From Candidatus Kapaibacterium sp. (lineage in GTDB: Bacteria; Bacteroidota; Ignavibacteria; Kapaibacteriales; Kapaibacteriaceae), in contig VEQR01000018.1 of assembly GCA_018883125.1 (NCBI GenBank), positions 8,085 to 49,176 of the forward strand: 41,092 nucleotides of DNA, given 5' to 3'. The position numbers and the translations under genes were made by a program. The notes beneath the pieces were generated by a model. It saw nothing but the letters and a program-made list of their open reading frames with translations. It did no database searches and was not told where the DNA came from. Positions within the stretch are counted from its first letter, which is position 1. Every line of letters begins with the position of its first letter. Of this stretch, positions 22,601-27,400 are shown piece by piece.

Positions 22601-23014
22601 GAGATTCTTATCTACAACACGGCATCGCAGACAACTCGTAACGCCGTGTACTGCTACCTGCGCAACAAGTTCATGTCCGGCAACACGGTGGACAACGGTC
22701 TCGAAAAGTCGGATCCATCGGATAATGTTATCGCCGGCGACGTTGACGTCACCGATGAGATCACGGTCTATCCAAATCCGGCCGAATCTGATCTGAATGT
22801 CGGTGTTGTGGTGCGCGAAGCAGGCCGCATTCGGGTTGACGTTGTTGACGCTCTGGGCCGCGTGGTGTATCAGGCACTCGACGAACACAGCGATGGCAAC
22901 AGCATCTATCCGATCAACGTAGACGTGAGCAAGTTTGCAAACGGTACATACGCCATTCGGGTGATTGGTGCGAACAACCTGGATCTGTCCAAGACGTTCA
23001 TTGTCCGTCACTAA
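4649..23014 (+). CDS. Giant T9SS-exported multidomain adhesin-like protein, 6121 aa
   Basis: Start chosen at 4649 from GAAGGA 7 nt upstream and a 23-residue signal peptide ending LSLSAQ; the second giant begins with an aligned peptide. Approximate domains: DUF1565/pectate-lyase-like parallel beta-helices at 24-340 and 340-710; SprB-type repeats 713-985; beta-helices 985-1500 and 1504-1850; SprB-like 1855-1945; beta-helices 1948-2345 and 2349-2770; SprB 2770-2850; thirteen Ig/PKD-like repeats of about 97 aa (2850-4105), each with Cys in TIC and near the end; SprB-type repeats 4108-5313; an Ig-like unit; a last beta-helix 5429-5715; a LamG-like jelly roll 5716-6010; and a T9SS type A sorting domain 6031-6121. 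No hydrolase active site was recognised. SprB repeats are named after the Flavobacterium gliding adhesin, so a surface adhesin of about 0.6 MDa is the best guess (inference). A strong terminator follows. Confidence 0.88.
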   Translation: MAIFRTLFVLCGILCTALSLSAQNTWYVRADGNAGNNGQTAATAVRQIANIVGLADGDVIDIGAGDFAGANIAVSVFINGSNVGLPAFTNAATTLGEITLTGTDQQVTFDGVRFASGGGSVAVTGTGAVITITNSHFDGIGLTAQAPKVKELFVSNSVLDGNLTGNAQNAIVAEGIDVLSVRENTIRDHIKNAMIVSGATLKVTVAYNEFTNNNSENGNGQAAISYEGSSAADAEAEIVNNLFDANFNGVIATGGLTSKMVVRYNKFVSTPSGNLALWRISGSGSLVATCNNYGNSVPASTVRGLLLGSVTAIPYNYEGDDNNGGAIGFEPKTAQQCATDGPVKSSTTEGAGTSYFTISEAISASASGATVKVKNGSYNEDLSITKRLNIDAWPGGPSWAAISADTTADGRTRTSWVDLTGTITVSSLVDEVRLNGLHLIRKSSASASSVTLLTSNASKLTSLRNCWLDVASNSNTVASVPTNGALHNARAGDLTVQQCKITKPDASQLIKALTFAAGSGSRNVSIVNNDIEGTIQVSGLSTLSDVYIRNNNISNAGNDGISVTGNYARTLNVLWNTINASRWNGIAFKNGAAVGVNECNVKNNSITNSGDGTASYAAINIGSLTTGTNHAYSDNSFGAQNGSGLAFINSRSGFTAPATCNWWNNISEDVIVTRLGGAGTVGYDNGTAGWRSNGGNSVTGAGNNGYEPSTANCTVRAFTLALSKTNIGCNNANDGSITVTPTFASGDAAASYAWNSTPAQATATATGLSAGTYAVTVTSNSGNYRSLSAPIFNPTAITAVGTATDITCFAATDGIITISTPASGGTHTNATSRSYQYSVKQAGTSTVVAGPSTALSFTGLNAGTYDLYVTAAASSEGSTIAIPVTNPVCETKVQSSLVIIRPALLEASSTVTSVICGETKAAMTVTFTGGVGPYNIAWTGGGSATGVTSPYTITGLAVGTYTATVTDKNNCTASTNNSIIYTPVKNANTGLYYVTIQGAIDATATTTGNVIEVCAGTYTENITINKSLTLNGAKAGQATSGRLGDFISDRADATKESVIYPATSNTSAVAGNVVRILSSGVTFDGFTVDGSNPSLGSSGTTLGGLHLHARDGIANQLTASTAQATDNVIIRNNIVQNLARRGMTMNGASGSWSGRLSGVVVTANHVRRFVQRGISIAWNAYADVTYNTVSVDNTEANGIGFFEFTGDNSGGSASISNNTVTVNANSGIGIYGNFFNLPSSTFTIANNTVNAGNSLTAADNAVAYSWISSYQNHTATFTNNIAGSSGGTFARGFYFWNHGSTSTVSVNGGSVARSNNGVEYTGSHPVWGQNDGNFGTLGVISLTNMSISATSVGVLANLNLLGTAPSSGEPDAIRSPIRINVTDIQATAETQYKVTGSNPGGHTASIWFGTGNTGTNGVNGLVVEGPQAAIVGGAISNLAFTGQSGDYIKLINNTGNISAESASFDGKTGATATLAQNFDIEDKITHNLDNATTGGVRVKTSNIFVTPNSGSINRGIGAATGGDIVNVKAGTYTADVTLDKSITVLGPNGAVAYSGSRGAEAVIDGSVSITGSGSFLKGFEISRTTLPANTYLMDVTNKNVEVSNNVFKLAATTLSTKESLIRLNASTDGDVKFTSNSVTLASGSTVPASAMNAIGTSGAGEYYIYGNRFAVSGSNSDAYAIGIRGGDVRFESNIVNGNIKGGVLVDVTNINGNNSSDFSANGLELGDILIGLNDIDITSGTGLLVTGASNGTVIRVEDNNITGAASSTGINSSVPGSMLGILRNNVANNSTFVNHSGAGTLATDCMWFGTKKYQEIAPNIIGTVSYDSYNVSGLDDDPSVPGFQNSSVECIGTAVVITDTSVNNQFCSEKGSITVTYNSNVQTGGAGASLALSPYTISWTGQQTGSTAVGAVPGTPYTITGLNAGTYDVTVTDVNGSLATTNVTVNYFPVRNSQTGDLFSTIGAAIGAAATVDGHTIEICHGTFTENLSINKRLTLDGAGSGSDPASNTVITSAASGSPTISYSVGGTNATTRQILKDVRVTGASGGTGNNNSGILISGGSMGYFTFDNITATGNTGHGLVSNVSPAASTLTDVIITGSTFSSNGSAGLRTASHSVDGFTVSNSSFTNNTGLGLAFNSSDNTTAQIGGVSLTNVTFSGNNSVADLYAFRMLGNMSLTNVDFQGSNGSGLFGLYLLGGYVNQASAPAIGTVTLNDVSFTGTYTSAGLSFLGYSNLANVSMTDVVLNISNPTANRAHLRLSGVAGTLNLGNTAFVTPGSTPPALDILLNSNFGSVGSIATVQVDATNATFDGLTGSAMTLAQLFAREDRIRHAIDGATDATGFVRVKANEVFVTPNSYASPATTPSVQRGIDAATAGDVVNINDGTYTAQAITVNKRLDIKGQGTGTVLQNASNTVVTYAAAGSGTDATTRAYLRNVKLSGSTKGIYTQDLVNYLTLDGVTIDGNSSYGIHVNNTSGTMQDWVIQNSTFNANADGFRMGMGANINGLSITGSTFTSQVGSGIYIPQQSSSPGGCSNLLISNNTFTGNASSSANNGAVYIEKASSTTISGNTMTNNGPSTQPRGIAINLKYGSYSGITISGNEFIENRNGTQGNGSYAVNVAARNDASTYNSNPASLTTLAITSNKMTGFRLGVAVDNAVDWATTNVANNDIINCTTGISVGVYGTGNTANGVGKTLKANNNSITGSTVAVLNYNANGGTVDAECNWYGTKKAHVIAASLLGTVDYSPYLTSGTDGNAAVGFQPSGACDGTPVTVTLTNSVDLICAGTSTGSLDITASAGAPAYSYSWKRNNVAYATTEDLTGIPAGTYAVTVTDQNESEVTGSYVVTDRPVFATGTISSTGETICYAGTPAVEIGSTTPASGGNNTITYSWRSSADGYAAAITGATSATYTPPSGLTTTTSYRRYAVDGLCNTTPEVSTGTWTVTVRPQFSPGGIVTTGQTICSGGTPTIIGSATNASGGDNSITYSWRSSADGYTAAIVGATDGSYTPPAGPTVTTSYRRYATDATCTASPAQSDGTWTVTINDVAAGTISGDQTICEGGDPVAFTSSAAATGSGTITYLWQENTNLATPNWSNITSATTATYNQAPLTADAQYRRIATSTLNGVACTSVSNTVTVTVNNMTYGSIAGSQTICDGDDPVALTSLSAATGDGDISYQWQVNANLTTPNWTDISGATSATYDPGVLNADVQYRRMAISTLNGVACSGLSGNTVNITVNNMTAGSISASQTICDGGDPAAFTSEAATGDGTITYQWQRNTNLGEPSWSNISSATSETYDAPVLNADAQYRRVATSLLNTVTCSAISNVVTVTANNLLAGSISGNQTICEQGDPVAFTSTSAASGDGPITYQWQLNTNISTPSWSDISGATSETFDAGTLSADAQYRRVATSTVNSLACSAVSNTVTVTVNNLNVGSITGEQTICNGATPATIGNGTSATGDGTITYRWQSSVSAIDGDWDNIPLETAATYSPAGMSASMYFRRGATSTLSGVPCTKYTDAIKITVQAPVTAGVIAGAQTICNGGNPAAFTSTTDGTGSGTVTYRWESSTNGTDWSPIASETASTYDVPAGLTTTTQYRRTTISTQNSVACESAPSASVTITVQSAVTAGSIAGAQTICNGGNPVAFTSTTDGTGAGTISYRWESSTNGTDWSPIASQTASTYDVPAGLTTTTQYRRVTISTLNGNACESSPTAAVTVTVQSVPSAGVIAGAQTICNGGNPAAFTSTTDGTGSGTVTYRWESSTNGTDWTPIASETASTYDVPSGLTTTTQYRRTTISTQNSVACESSPSASVTVTVQAPVTAGAIAGAQTICNGGNPAAFTSTTDGTGSGTVTYRWESSTDGTDWSPIASETASTYDVPAGLTTTTQYRRTTISTLNGNACESAPTASVTVTVQSVPTAGVIAGAQTICNGGNPAAFTSTTNGTGSGTVTYRWESSTNGSTWSVITDETASTYDVPAGLTTTTQYRRTTISTQNGVACESTPTSSVTVTVQSVVTAGTIGASQTICYSGDPAAFTSTADGTGSGTTIAYRWESSTNGTDWTAISGVTSATYDAPSGLTTTTQYRRTTISTLNGVACESGTTAPVVVTVNPALSASIASQVNVSCNGGSNGTATAGQSGGTGPYTYSWTNGQTTNPATGLAAGTYSVTVTDDKGCTASATVTITQPPALVASIASQTAVSCFGGNNGTATAGQTGGTEPYTYLWTNSQTTQQATGLSAGTYSVTVTDSKNCTSEAIVTIVQPTAAVSIGSPSLTHVVCRNGATGAIDITVSGGTTPYSYTWTKQGADGTYATSEDLTGLTAGTYTVVVNDNNGSTGGCRATTTVEITQPATVVSLSSSTIKDVCAKGDETGSISITATGGTAPYGYTWTKSGTSGTFATTQNITGLAAGTYTVAVNDANGNAGGCAVTTEFVVLEPAVVLSASQAKTNITCSSATDGTITVSAPVGGWDSYQAQLYQTSPFVLISTKPVSSSTPAVFSDLAPGTYTVGVLTTKDAVGNRISVACGRLNDENITILRPSQLAIGTISTTNTTCGVVDGTVVLASPSGGTHAELSNPTYEYLLNNSDNSITRGPQTSLSFTGLAAGTYTVTIRAKDVSPTCERQYTGVVVEGPTTLSATVTKVNVQRNDGSNGSIMVSSPAGGTTATVLARSYRYSIMNVGSSVVTGPQTSNQFTGLAAGTYEVTLIADAVGNTPECSSMISTQTILLPSAVTGTSVKTNIVCNGSSTGTITASGAAGGTHADATTRSYTYRAARNGGGYDVTNATGSFTGLGAGTYSISVLTSAEGGGVTPASETTVSSQVILLPSAVTASVAKTNISCNGNTDGTITASNAAGGIHDDAGSRNYTYRAQSSGVGYDQTNATGLFTGLSAGTYTVSVIAAAEGAGVTPACTTVVSSQVIYEPSVVTSTDISGVSTKQNITCAGETDGSITFNTISGGTHTDATTRSYTYRAVRSTGGYDQTNATGSFTGLSAGTYNLSVISAEEGSGVTPVCTTAVASQVINEPTTVTASVAKTNITCNGSINGTITVSSTAGGIHADAGSRTYQYMIARSGGATTGPQTSGTFTGLQAGSYSVSVVAQATGSTPSCTTVVNPQVVIFEPRAIGATVAKMNISCNGSPDGTITVSGTSGGTHLDAPTRQYSYRINSGAFNQTNATGSFTGLSAGTYLVLVNAASEGAGVTPACSDILVSTQVILEPTVVASSGTITTTNQTCASTLDATINLIGATGGIHSEAGSRDYRYSITKLGPGGTTVGPQTSASFTGLAAGTYDLYISTLATGFSPACTTLIGQRVLTAPTAVTYTITDNADTTAPYVKLGGTVTFTLKVQGGTPKTHASPSTVEPHYTITWSGSNPAVPTFVSSVGATNGEYTITYEITGVTPDVHTGSYGVTVNDGNGCASSDGAKSTSVNVYSTVSLYVDNVNGSKTTGTGTTQRPLYSITKAIDIAANADEIYVMQNESGAGFSPYDESDYGPVITKPLTFRRVTYTYSAPTYSSITASTLTPTFAGSKSFVLGTSAVTFTGFTPSALYVNNSGTIQVAIDAVTTGGAVTLLGGSGGTYNLGTSKLLISKALTLRGVGSSDIQGDCDFAPAAQLSINSGVKMMEFSGTGAKTVANLDLTVGKVGTIDGKYFDVVGSGNVDALNIIYRYDDDGIAGTAPVRLFGIQNTDRSLGVRNDVAQLVDDLADNATGGTGRVTFGTQGPLPWTNLEVGWKAEDASISVTGTGVQQVHPMVGTLQIRPVSTAGRPTWRSAASTQNMGGRACMEFDGAASPNGDFLSATVTNSIVSGSAKSVFVAFRTHNADIAENALQVVYKHGDDKTGVSIVMVGTSSTTTESVRLSIYDLAGGVQRTVTRDFEGLAQNSVYIAQIYFDGSSADKRVGMAVDGNSGQMTVKGGGTEVKVGSADFDVTTLQAPATYLAASNISVGARNGSLRFGTGTTAGTTATADFNNQAGASMFFGNGTNDSRAAVGEILIYNTASQTTRNAVYCYLRNKFMSGNTVDNGLEKSDPSDNVIAGDVDVTDEITVYPNPAESDLNVGVVVREAGRIRVDVVDALGRVVYQALDEHSDGNSIYPINVDVSKFANGTYAIRVIGANNLDLSKTFIVRH
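13196..16965 (+). repeat. Array of 13 Ig/PKD-like repeats, about 97 aa each
   Basis: Units begin near 13201, 13495, 13784, 14071, 14362, 14650, 14937, 15227, 15518, 15809, 16100, 16391 and 16682. The core pattern is AG.I.G.QTIC, then Y.W(Q/E), then QYRR, then AC, then VTV. The spacing from 15227 to 16682 is exactly 291 nt per unit and these units are nearly identical; the first seven are more diverged. Each unit has two cysteines, probably disulfide-bonded. These are structural spacer domains typical of T9SS cargo; no binding site can be named. Confidence 0.85.
16970..20584 (+). repeat. SprB-type repeat array (short and long forms)
   Basis: Two short SprB units (about 77 aa; SCNGGSNGTATAGQSGGT, then YSW, then AGTYSVTVTD) start near 16970 and 17201. 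Two of about 87 aa start near 17425 and 17690. Nine longer units of about 90-105 aa start near 17942, then at roughly 290-nt steps to 20300. The long form has TN(I/Q)(S/T)C, then GG(T/I)H, then FTGL.AGTY and a late P.C. Nearly every unit has one early and one late cysteine. Two adjacent units, near 18540 and 18833, each lack one of the pair. Confidence 0.8.
22738..23011 (+). other. T9SS type A C-terminal sorting domain (coding part)
   Basis: The last 91 residues hold the hallmarks of this domain family: EITVYPNPAESD at the start, VDALGRVVY in the middle, FANGTYAIRV near the end and KTFIVRH at the terminus. Known members direct proteins through the outer membrane by T9SS and are removed as the cargo is attached to the surface or released. 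It is the main evidence for the taxonomic placement. Confidence 0.9.
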
Positions 23015-23066
23015 TACCTGACCCCTGGGGGTGCTAATACGCCCCCTTTCTGATGAAGGAAAACGC

Positions 23067-23105
23067 AACACCCGCAGATGGAAATCGTCTGCGGGTGTTT
23101 TCTTT
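23067..23105 (+). terminator. Intrinsic terminator after the 6121-aa gene
   Basis: AACACCCGCAGA and TCTGCGGGTGTT form a perfect 12-bp GC-rich stem with a 9-nt loop, followed by TTCTTT. It starts 52 nt after the stop of the giant gene and ends before the 364-aa gene. That gene therefore probably needs its own promoter, although none is clear in the 37 nt between. Confidence 0.85.
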
Positions 23106-23142
23106 GACGATGACCGCAACCGTTTCATCATGTTAACTGGCC

Positions 23143-24237
23143 ATGCCAATGTCACGCATCATTGTATTGTTCAGCGTTGCCGTTATTGCAACAACCGCCA
23201 TGCTGGCACAGAACACCATCTTCGTCCGCACCGCCGGAAACGATGCCTCCAATGGCAGTTCTGAAGGGTCAGCCAAGAAGACTCTCGCTGCGGCACTGGC
23301 TGCTGCCAGTTCGGGCGATATCATCGACATCGGTCCGGGCTCGTTTGCCGGTGGTCCGATCTCGAAGGGGGTCGTGATCCAGGGTGCGAACGCCAACAAT
23401 GCGCTGTCGCTCTGGGACACACCAACGATCATCACATCCACCCTGACGCTGGACGAAAAGGCGGCAGGCACAGTCCTGACTCTTGTGGGGCTGCAGTTCG
23501 GGCAGATCGTTCCTCTTGCCGGACGGTGCGAAAACGCCAACCTTACGATCTACAACTGCAAGTTCAATGCCTCCAAGCCCATCACCACCACAGGCTCCTC
23601 GTGGGCCGAGCTGTTTCTCACAGCCAGCCAGTTTGAGGGTCGGCCCGAGGGAGCAAAGCCCGGAGCGCCCCTTGCTCCGCTGGCCATCAAGGGCGGTGAC
23701 GTGGGCATCACGGTCATTCGGGAAAACATCTTCCGCAATTACGGCTCTTCTGCCGTCGATGTATCAGGGGGCGGGCAGATCCTTCGTTTGAGTTTCAATG
23801 AGTACGTGAACTGTAATGCTTCACCAGCTGCCGACATGGCGGCCGTTCGTGTTGATGCGACCAAGATCGAGCAGGAGCTGACGATCGAAAACTCGGTCTT
23901 TGCTTCAAATGCCACATCGGTCGTGGTCTCGGGAGCCATTGCCGGCAAGACCGTTGTTGTGCAGCGTAACAGCTTCCGTCAGACTCCCGCCGGCTCGGTA
24001 GCCCTGAAGAACCTGGCTGCATCGACGCTTGATGCAACATGCAATGCCTTCAACGTAGCGACGAAGGACAAGGACAAGGCCCTTGACGCCAAAGTGATCT
24101 CCGCTTCCGTCCGGAAACTCGTCAGCGGAGCAGTAACGATCTCTCCAACCAACCTTGACGCAACAGATACGAACGGTGATTCGATCGGATTCGAACCGGA
24201 TGCATCAAAGGGATGTGCTGGCAGCATCGTTGATTAA
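23143..24237 (+). CDS. Exported solo beta-helix protein, 364 aa
   Basis: Starts with ATG at 23143 (an in-frame ATG at 23149 is equally possible; no strong ribosome site is seen). Signal peptide about residues 1-22, cleavage likely at MLA|Q. The mature part opens with NTIFVRTAGNDASNG, then GDIIDIGPGSFAGG, the same opening as both giants (WYVR..G, then GD.IDIG.GDF.G), and continues as a right-handed parallel beta-helix. It ends with the cap seen in the giants: ATCNAF, then SIGFEPDASKGC. It stops where the giants continue into GPVKSSTTEG and their second helix. No sorting domain, catalytic site or SprB repeat is present. It may be a solo surface module, or a remnant or precursor of a giant; its intact frame and signal peptide argue against a pseudogene. 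Confidence 0.8.
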   Translation: MPMSRIIVLFSVAVIATTAMLAQNTIFVRTAGNDASNGSSEGSAKKTLAAALAAASSGDIIDIGPGSFAGGPISKGVVIQGANANNALSLWDTPTIITSTLTLDEKAAGTVLTLVGLQFGQIVPLAGRCENANLTIYNCKFNASKPITTTGSSWAELFLTASQFEGRPEGAKPGAPLAPLAIKGGDVGITVIRENIFRNYGSSAVDVSGGGQILRLSFNEYVNCNASPAADMAAVRVDATKIEQELTIENSVFASNATSVVVSGAIAGKTVVVQRNSFRQTPAGSVALKNLAASTLDATCNAFNVATKDKDKALDAKVISASVRKLVSGAVTISPTNLDATDTNGDSIGFEPDASKGCAGSIVD

Positions 24238-24480
24238 GACTTCGGGAATCCGGCGGTCAGGTCACCATGAGTATGGACGGAAATATTGCACAGTAGTTAT
24301 GCACATCGGACGGTGGTTAGTGGCTCCGTGCCTCGGAATCTGGAGCCTCTACTACCAAGTTTTACACAGAGAAATCCTTAAAGCTGTACACTGAATTGAG
24401 AATGCTAACTTCGCCGCTTGGGCACGGGGCAGGGGTTCTGGGGTCCTACGTCACGAAGTTGTCATTTTGGGGATTGTTTC
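24238..24480 (+). other. Intergenic region before the second giant
   Basis: This 243-nt stretch has no convincing gene. It contains a modest inverted repeat, GGCTCC at 24322-24327 with GGAGCC at 24342-24347 and a 14-nt loop, but no T-run, so I do not call a terminator. No confident promoter was found. GGGGA at 24469-24473 is the likely ribosome site for the ATG at 24481, with 7 nt between. Confidence 0.5.
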
Positions 24481-27400
24481 ATGCTATTTCTACGCATGCT
24501 TCTTCTGCTGTGCGGAATTCTCTGCACGGCTCTTTCGCTTTCAGCTCAAACAACGTGGTACGTCCGAAAGAACGGTGCGACCACTGGCGCAGGTACGCTG
24601 GCCAATCCGTACAGACAAATCGCTGACATCCCGACGGCTTCACTCCTGAATGGAGACCTGATCGACCTTGGTGATGGCGACTTTGATGGTACGACGATCA
24701 GTGTGAGCGTGCACATTGCCGGAGGCAATGCCGGCAATGCCACATGGTCCAATGACGCGGTCACCACGCTTGGAACAATTACGATCAACGGCACAAACCA
24801 AGCGGTCACCATCGAAGGTGTCCGTTGGGCCGGTGGCACAGTTCCGGTAGCTTCTGAGGCCCCATGCCAAGGTGCTGTTGTAACGATCACGAATACCCAT
24901 TTCGATCAGGCAGGGGGCATTAATGCCACAGCCCTTGGCGGATGGAACGAGCTGTACATTTCTGATTGCGAATTCGATGGCGCAGATGGTGCCTTCACCA
25001 GTACCAACGCAGTAACGGCCAGCGGCCTGAGCATCGTTAACGTAAGTGAAAATCGATTTCGGGAGTTTACCCAGAGTGCCCTGTCCATCACGGCAGGAAA
25101 CCTTGCAACGATAACGGTGCGCAGTAACGAGTTTGCGGCGAATAACTCCGATGCCACTGCTGGACGATCCAATCGCGGTGCCGTCATCTTCACCGGACAT
25201 GCCGGCCTGACCTCGGCCCAGATTCAGAACAATGTTTTTGACGGTGATTATAACGGTGTTGTGGTAAACGATCCCGTGACCTCCGCCATCTCGGTCCGCT
25301 ACAACAAGTTCCTGGTCCAGTCGGGCACACACGCCGTTAAGAACATCGGAACATCGGGCCCCCTGAGTGCAACATGTAATAACTATGGTGCCAACGCAGC
25401 TCCGTCAGCAGTGCGCAGCGCCCTGTCGGGTTCGATTACGGCACTGCCATACAACTTTGAGGGGGCTGACGTCAACGGTACGGATATCGGATTCGAGCCC
25501 AACGCCTCACAGTCATGCGCAACAAACGGTCCGGTTAAATCCTCAACAACCGAGGGTGCCGGTACGAGCTACTTCACGATCACCGAAGCCATCAACGCGT
25601 CGGCCATCGGCGCGGTTGTGCGTGTTTTGGCCGATACATACGATGAGAACCTGTCGATAACCAAGCGACTGACGCTGCTGTGTTACACGGACCCGGCCGG
25701 CAAGACGCCGGTCAATCTGGACACAACTTCAGACGGACGCACCCGCACCTCGTTTGTTACCGTCAACGGTGTAGTCACCATCACCTCGGCAGCAGATCAG
25801 GCGGAGCTGAACGGCTTCAAGATCACGAGGCCATCGTCGTTGTCATCAACCAGTCTGACATTGCTTCAGACAAATGCATCGCTGTTTACCAAGATCCGCA
25901 ACTGCTGGTTTGTCACATCAGGTGCAACACCGGGTCTGACGTCCCCCGCCAATGGCGTCGTGCACGCGGTCCGCGCCGGAGATCTCAGCATCTGGCAGAG
26001 CAAGGTGGATCGTCCGAGCTCGAATGACTACATGCGAGCGCTCACGTTTGCAGCCGGTAACGGTATCCGCAACGTGCGTGTTGAACGCAGCACGGTGCAA
26101 GGCTCGCTGCAAATGAGCGGTCTCTCGGCGTTATCGAAGGTTGTTGTCGACAACAACAACATTACCGATGCCGGTATCGATGGTGTAGCCGTCACGGGCA
26201 ACTATGCCCGGGAGATGATCGTAACGAACAATACGATCACCAATGCCCGTGAGAACGGTGTGGCCTGGAAGAATGGCGCATCCGTGGGTAATGGCAGCGT
26301 GACGGTAACCAACAATCTGATCACCGGTTCGGGGATGTCGAGTGCCACCGGAACGTTTGCCGGTATCTTCATTGGTAGCGCAACTACGGGCGGGACGACG
26401 CAGGATTACACAAACAACTCTGTGCATTCCCAGAATACCGGAAAGAACATCATCAACCAGCGCTCCGGTTTGACGCCAACGGCCACGTGCTCATGGTGGG
26501 GCAGCCTGTCTGAAGATGATATCCTAACTGCATTTACCGGTTCTGTTCTGTACGATGACGGCAGCAAGGGCTGGCGTTCTGCCGCGACGAATGCGGCCAC
26601 GGAAAACGGGTACACACCAAGCGGTAACAACTGTACGGTTCGCTCGTTCACGCTGGCGCTGAGCAAGACCAACATCGGCTGCAACTACGCTAACAATGGG
26701 TCGGTCACAGCCACACCAACGTTTGCGAGTGGCGATGGTGCCGCGTCATACTCGTGGAATTCAACTCCTGCACAAGCGACGGCTACGGCCTCGGGTCTCG
26801 CAGCCGGCACCTATTCGGTGACCGTGACTTCGAACTCCGGCAACTTCCGCAGCTCCTCGGCAGTGATCCTGAACCCGTCACTGATCACCGCCACGCTCGC
26901 TAAGACAAATGTCTCCTGCAACGGGGCCGCCGACGCAACGATCACGGTGACTGGGGCAGCTGGCGGCACTCACACAGATGCTGCTACGCGCACCTACAGC
27001 TATCGCGTGGTCAGGTCCGGCGGAAGTGTGGACATGACGAATACGACCGGAGCATTTACTGGTCTCTCTGCCGGTACATACACGGTATCGGTGATCGCAG
27101 CGGCCATTGGTTCTTCGGTTCCGGCTTGTACGACAAGTGTCCAAATGCTCGTTGATGTGGATGTGACAAACACCACCGCCGTCCACATTGGAGATTCGGG
27201 TCCTCTGCGGATAAGTGAAGGAGCGCTCTTTTTCGAGAACATTGATGATTGGGTTGCCAACTCGTTTACAACGGGAAGCGCATCTGTCGTGTTGAAGCAC
27301 GTCCGATTCAAGTCGCAGTATAGTGAAAGTCCGAACGGACTTGTCGTGAAGATCTTCGATAATGCAGGCAACGTACCGGGCGATGCCATTGCTACTCTGT

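Noticed and set aside
21911-23155. 414-codon open frame on the - strand
   Set aside because: It is antisense to the LamG-like and T9SS sorting domains of the giant, has no recognisable motif, and arises from codon bias. The + strand reading is clearly the real gene.
24322-24347. Inverted repeat GGCTCC...GGAGCC as a terminator after the 364-aa gene
   Set aside because: It has a 6-bp stem and a 14-nt loop with no T-run; too weak to call.
23143-24480. 364-aa gene as a frameshifted 5' end of the second giant
   Set aside because: The second giant has its own signal peptide and complete first beta-helix at 24481, so the 364-aa frame is an extra module and not its missing start.
24155-24649. Short + strand open frames around the start of the second giant
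   Set aside because: They overlap the end of the 364-aa gene or the signal peptide region in other frames and show no motif or ribosome site.
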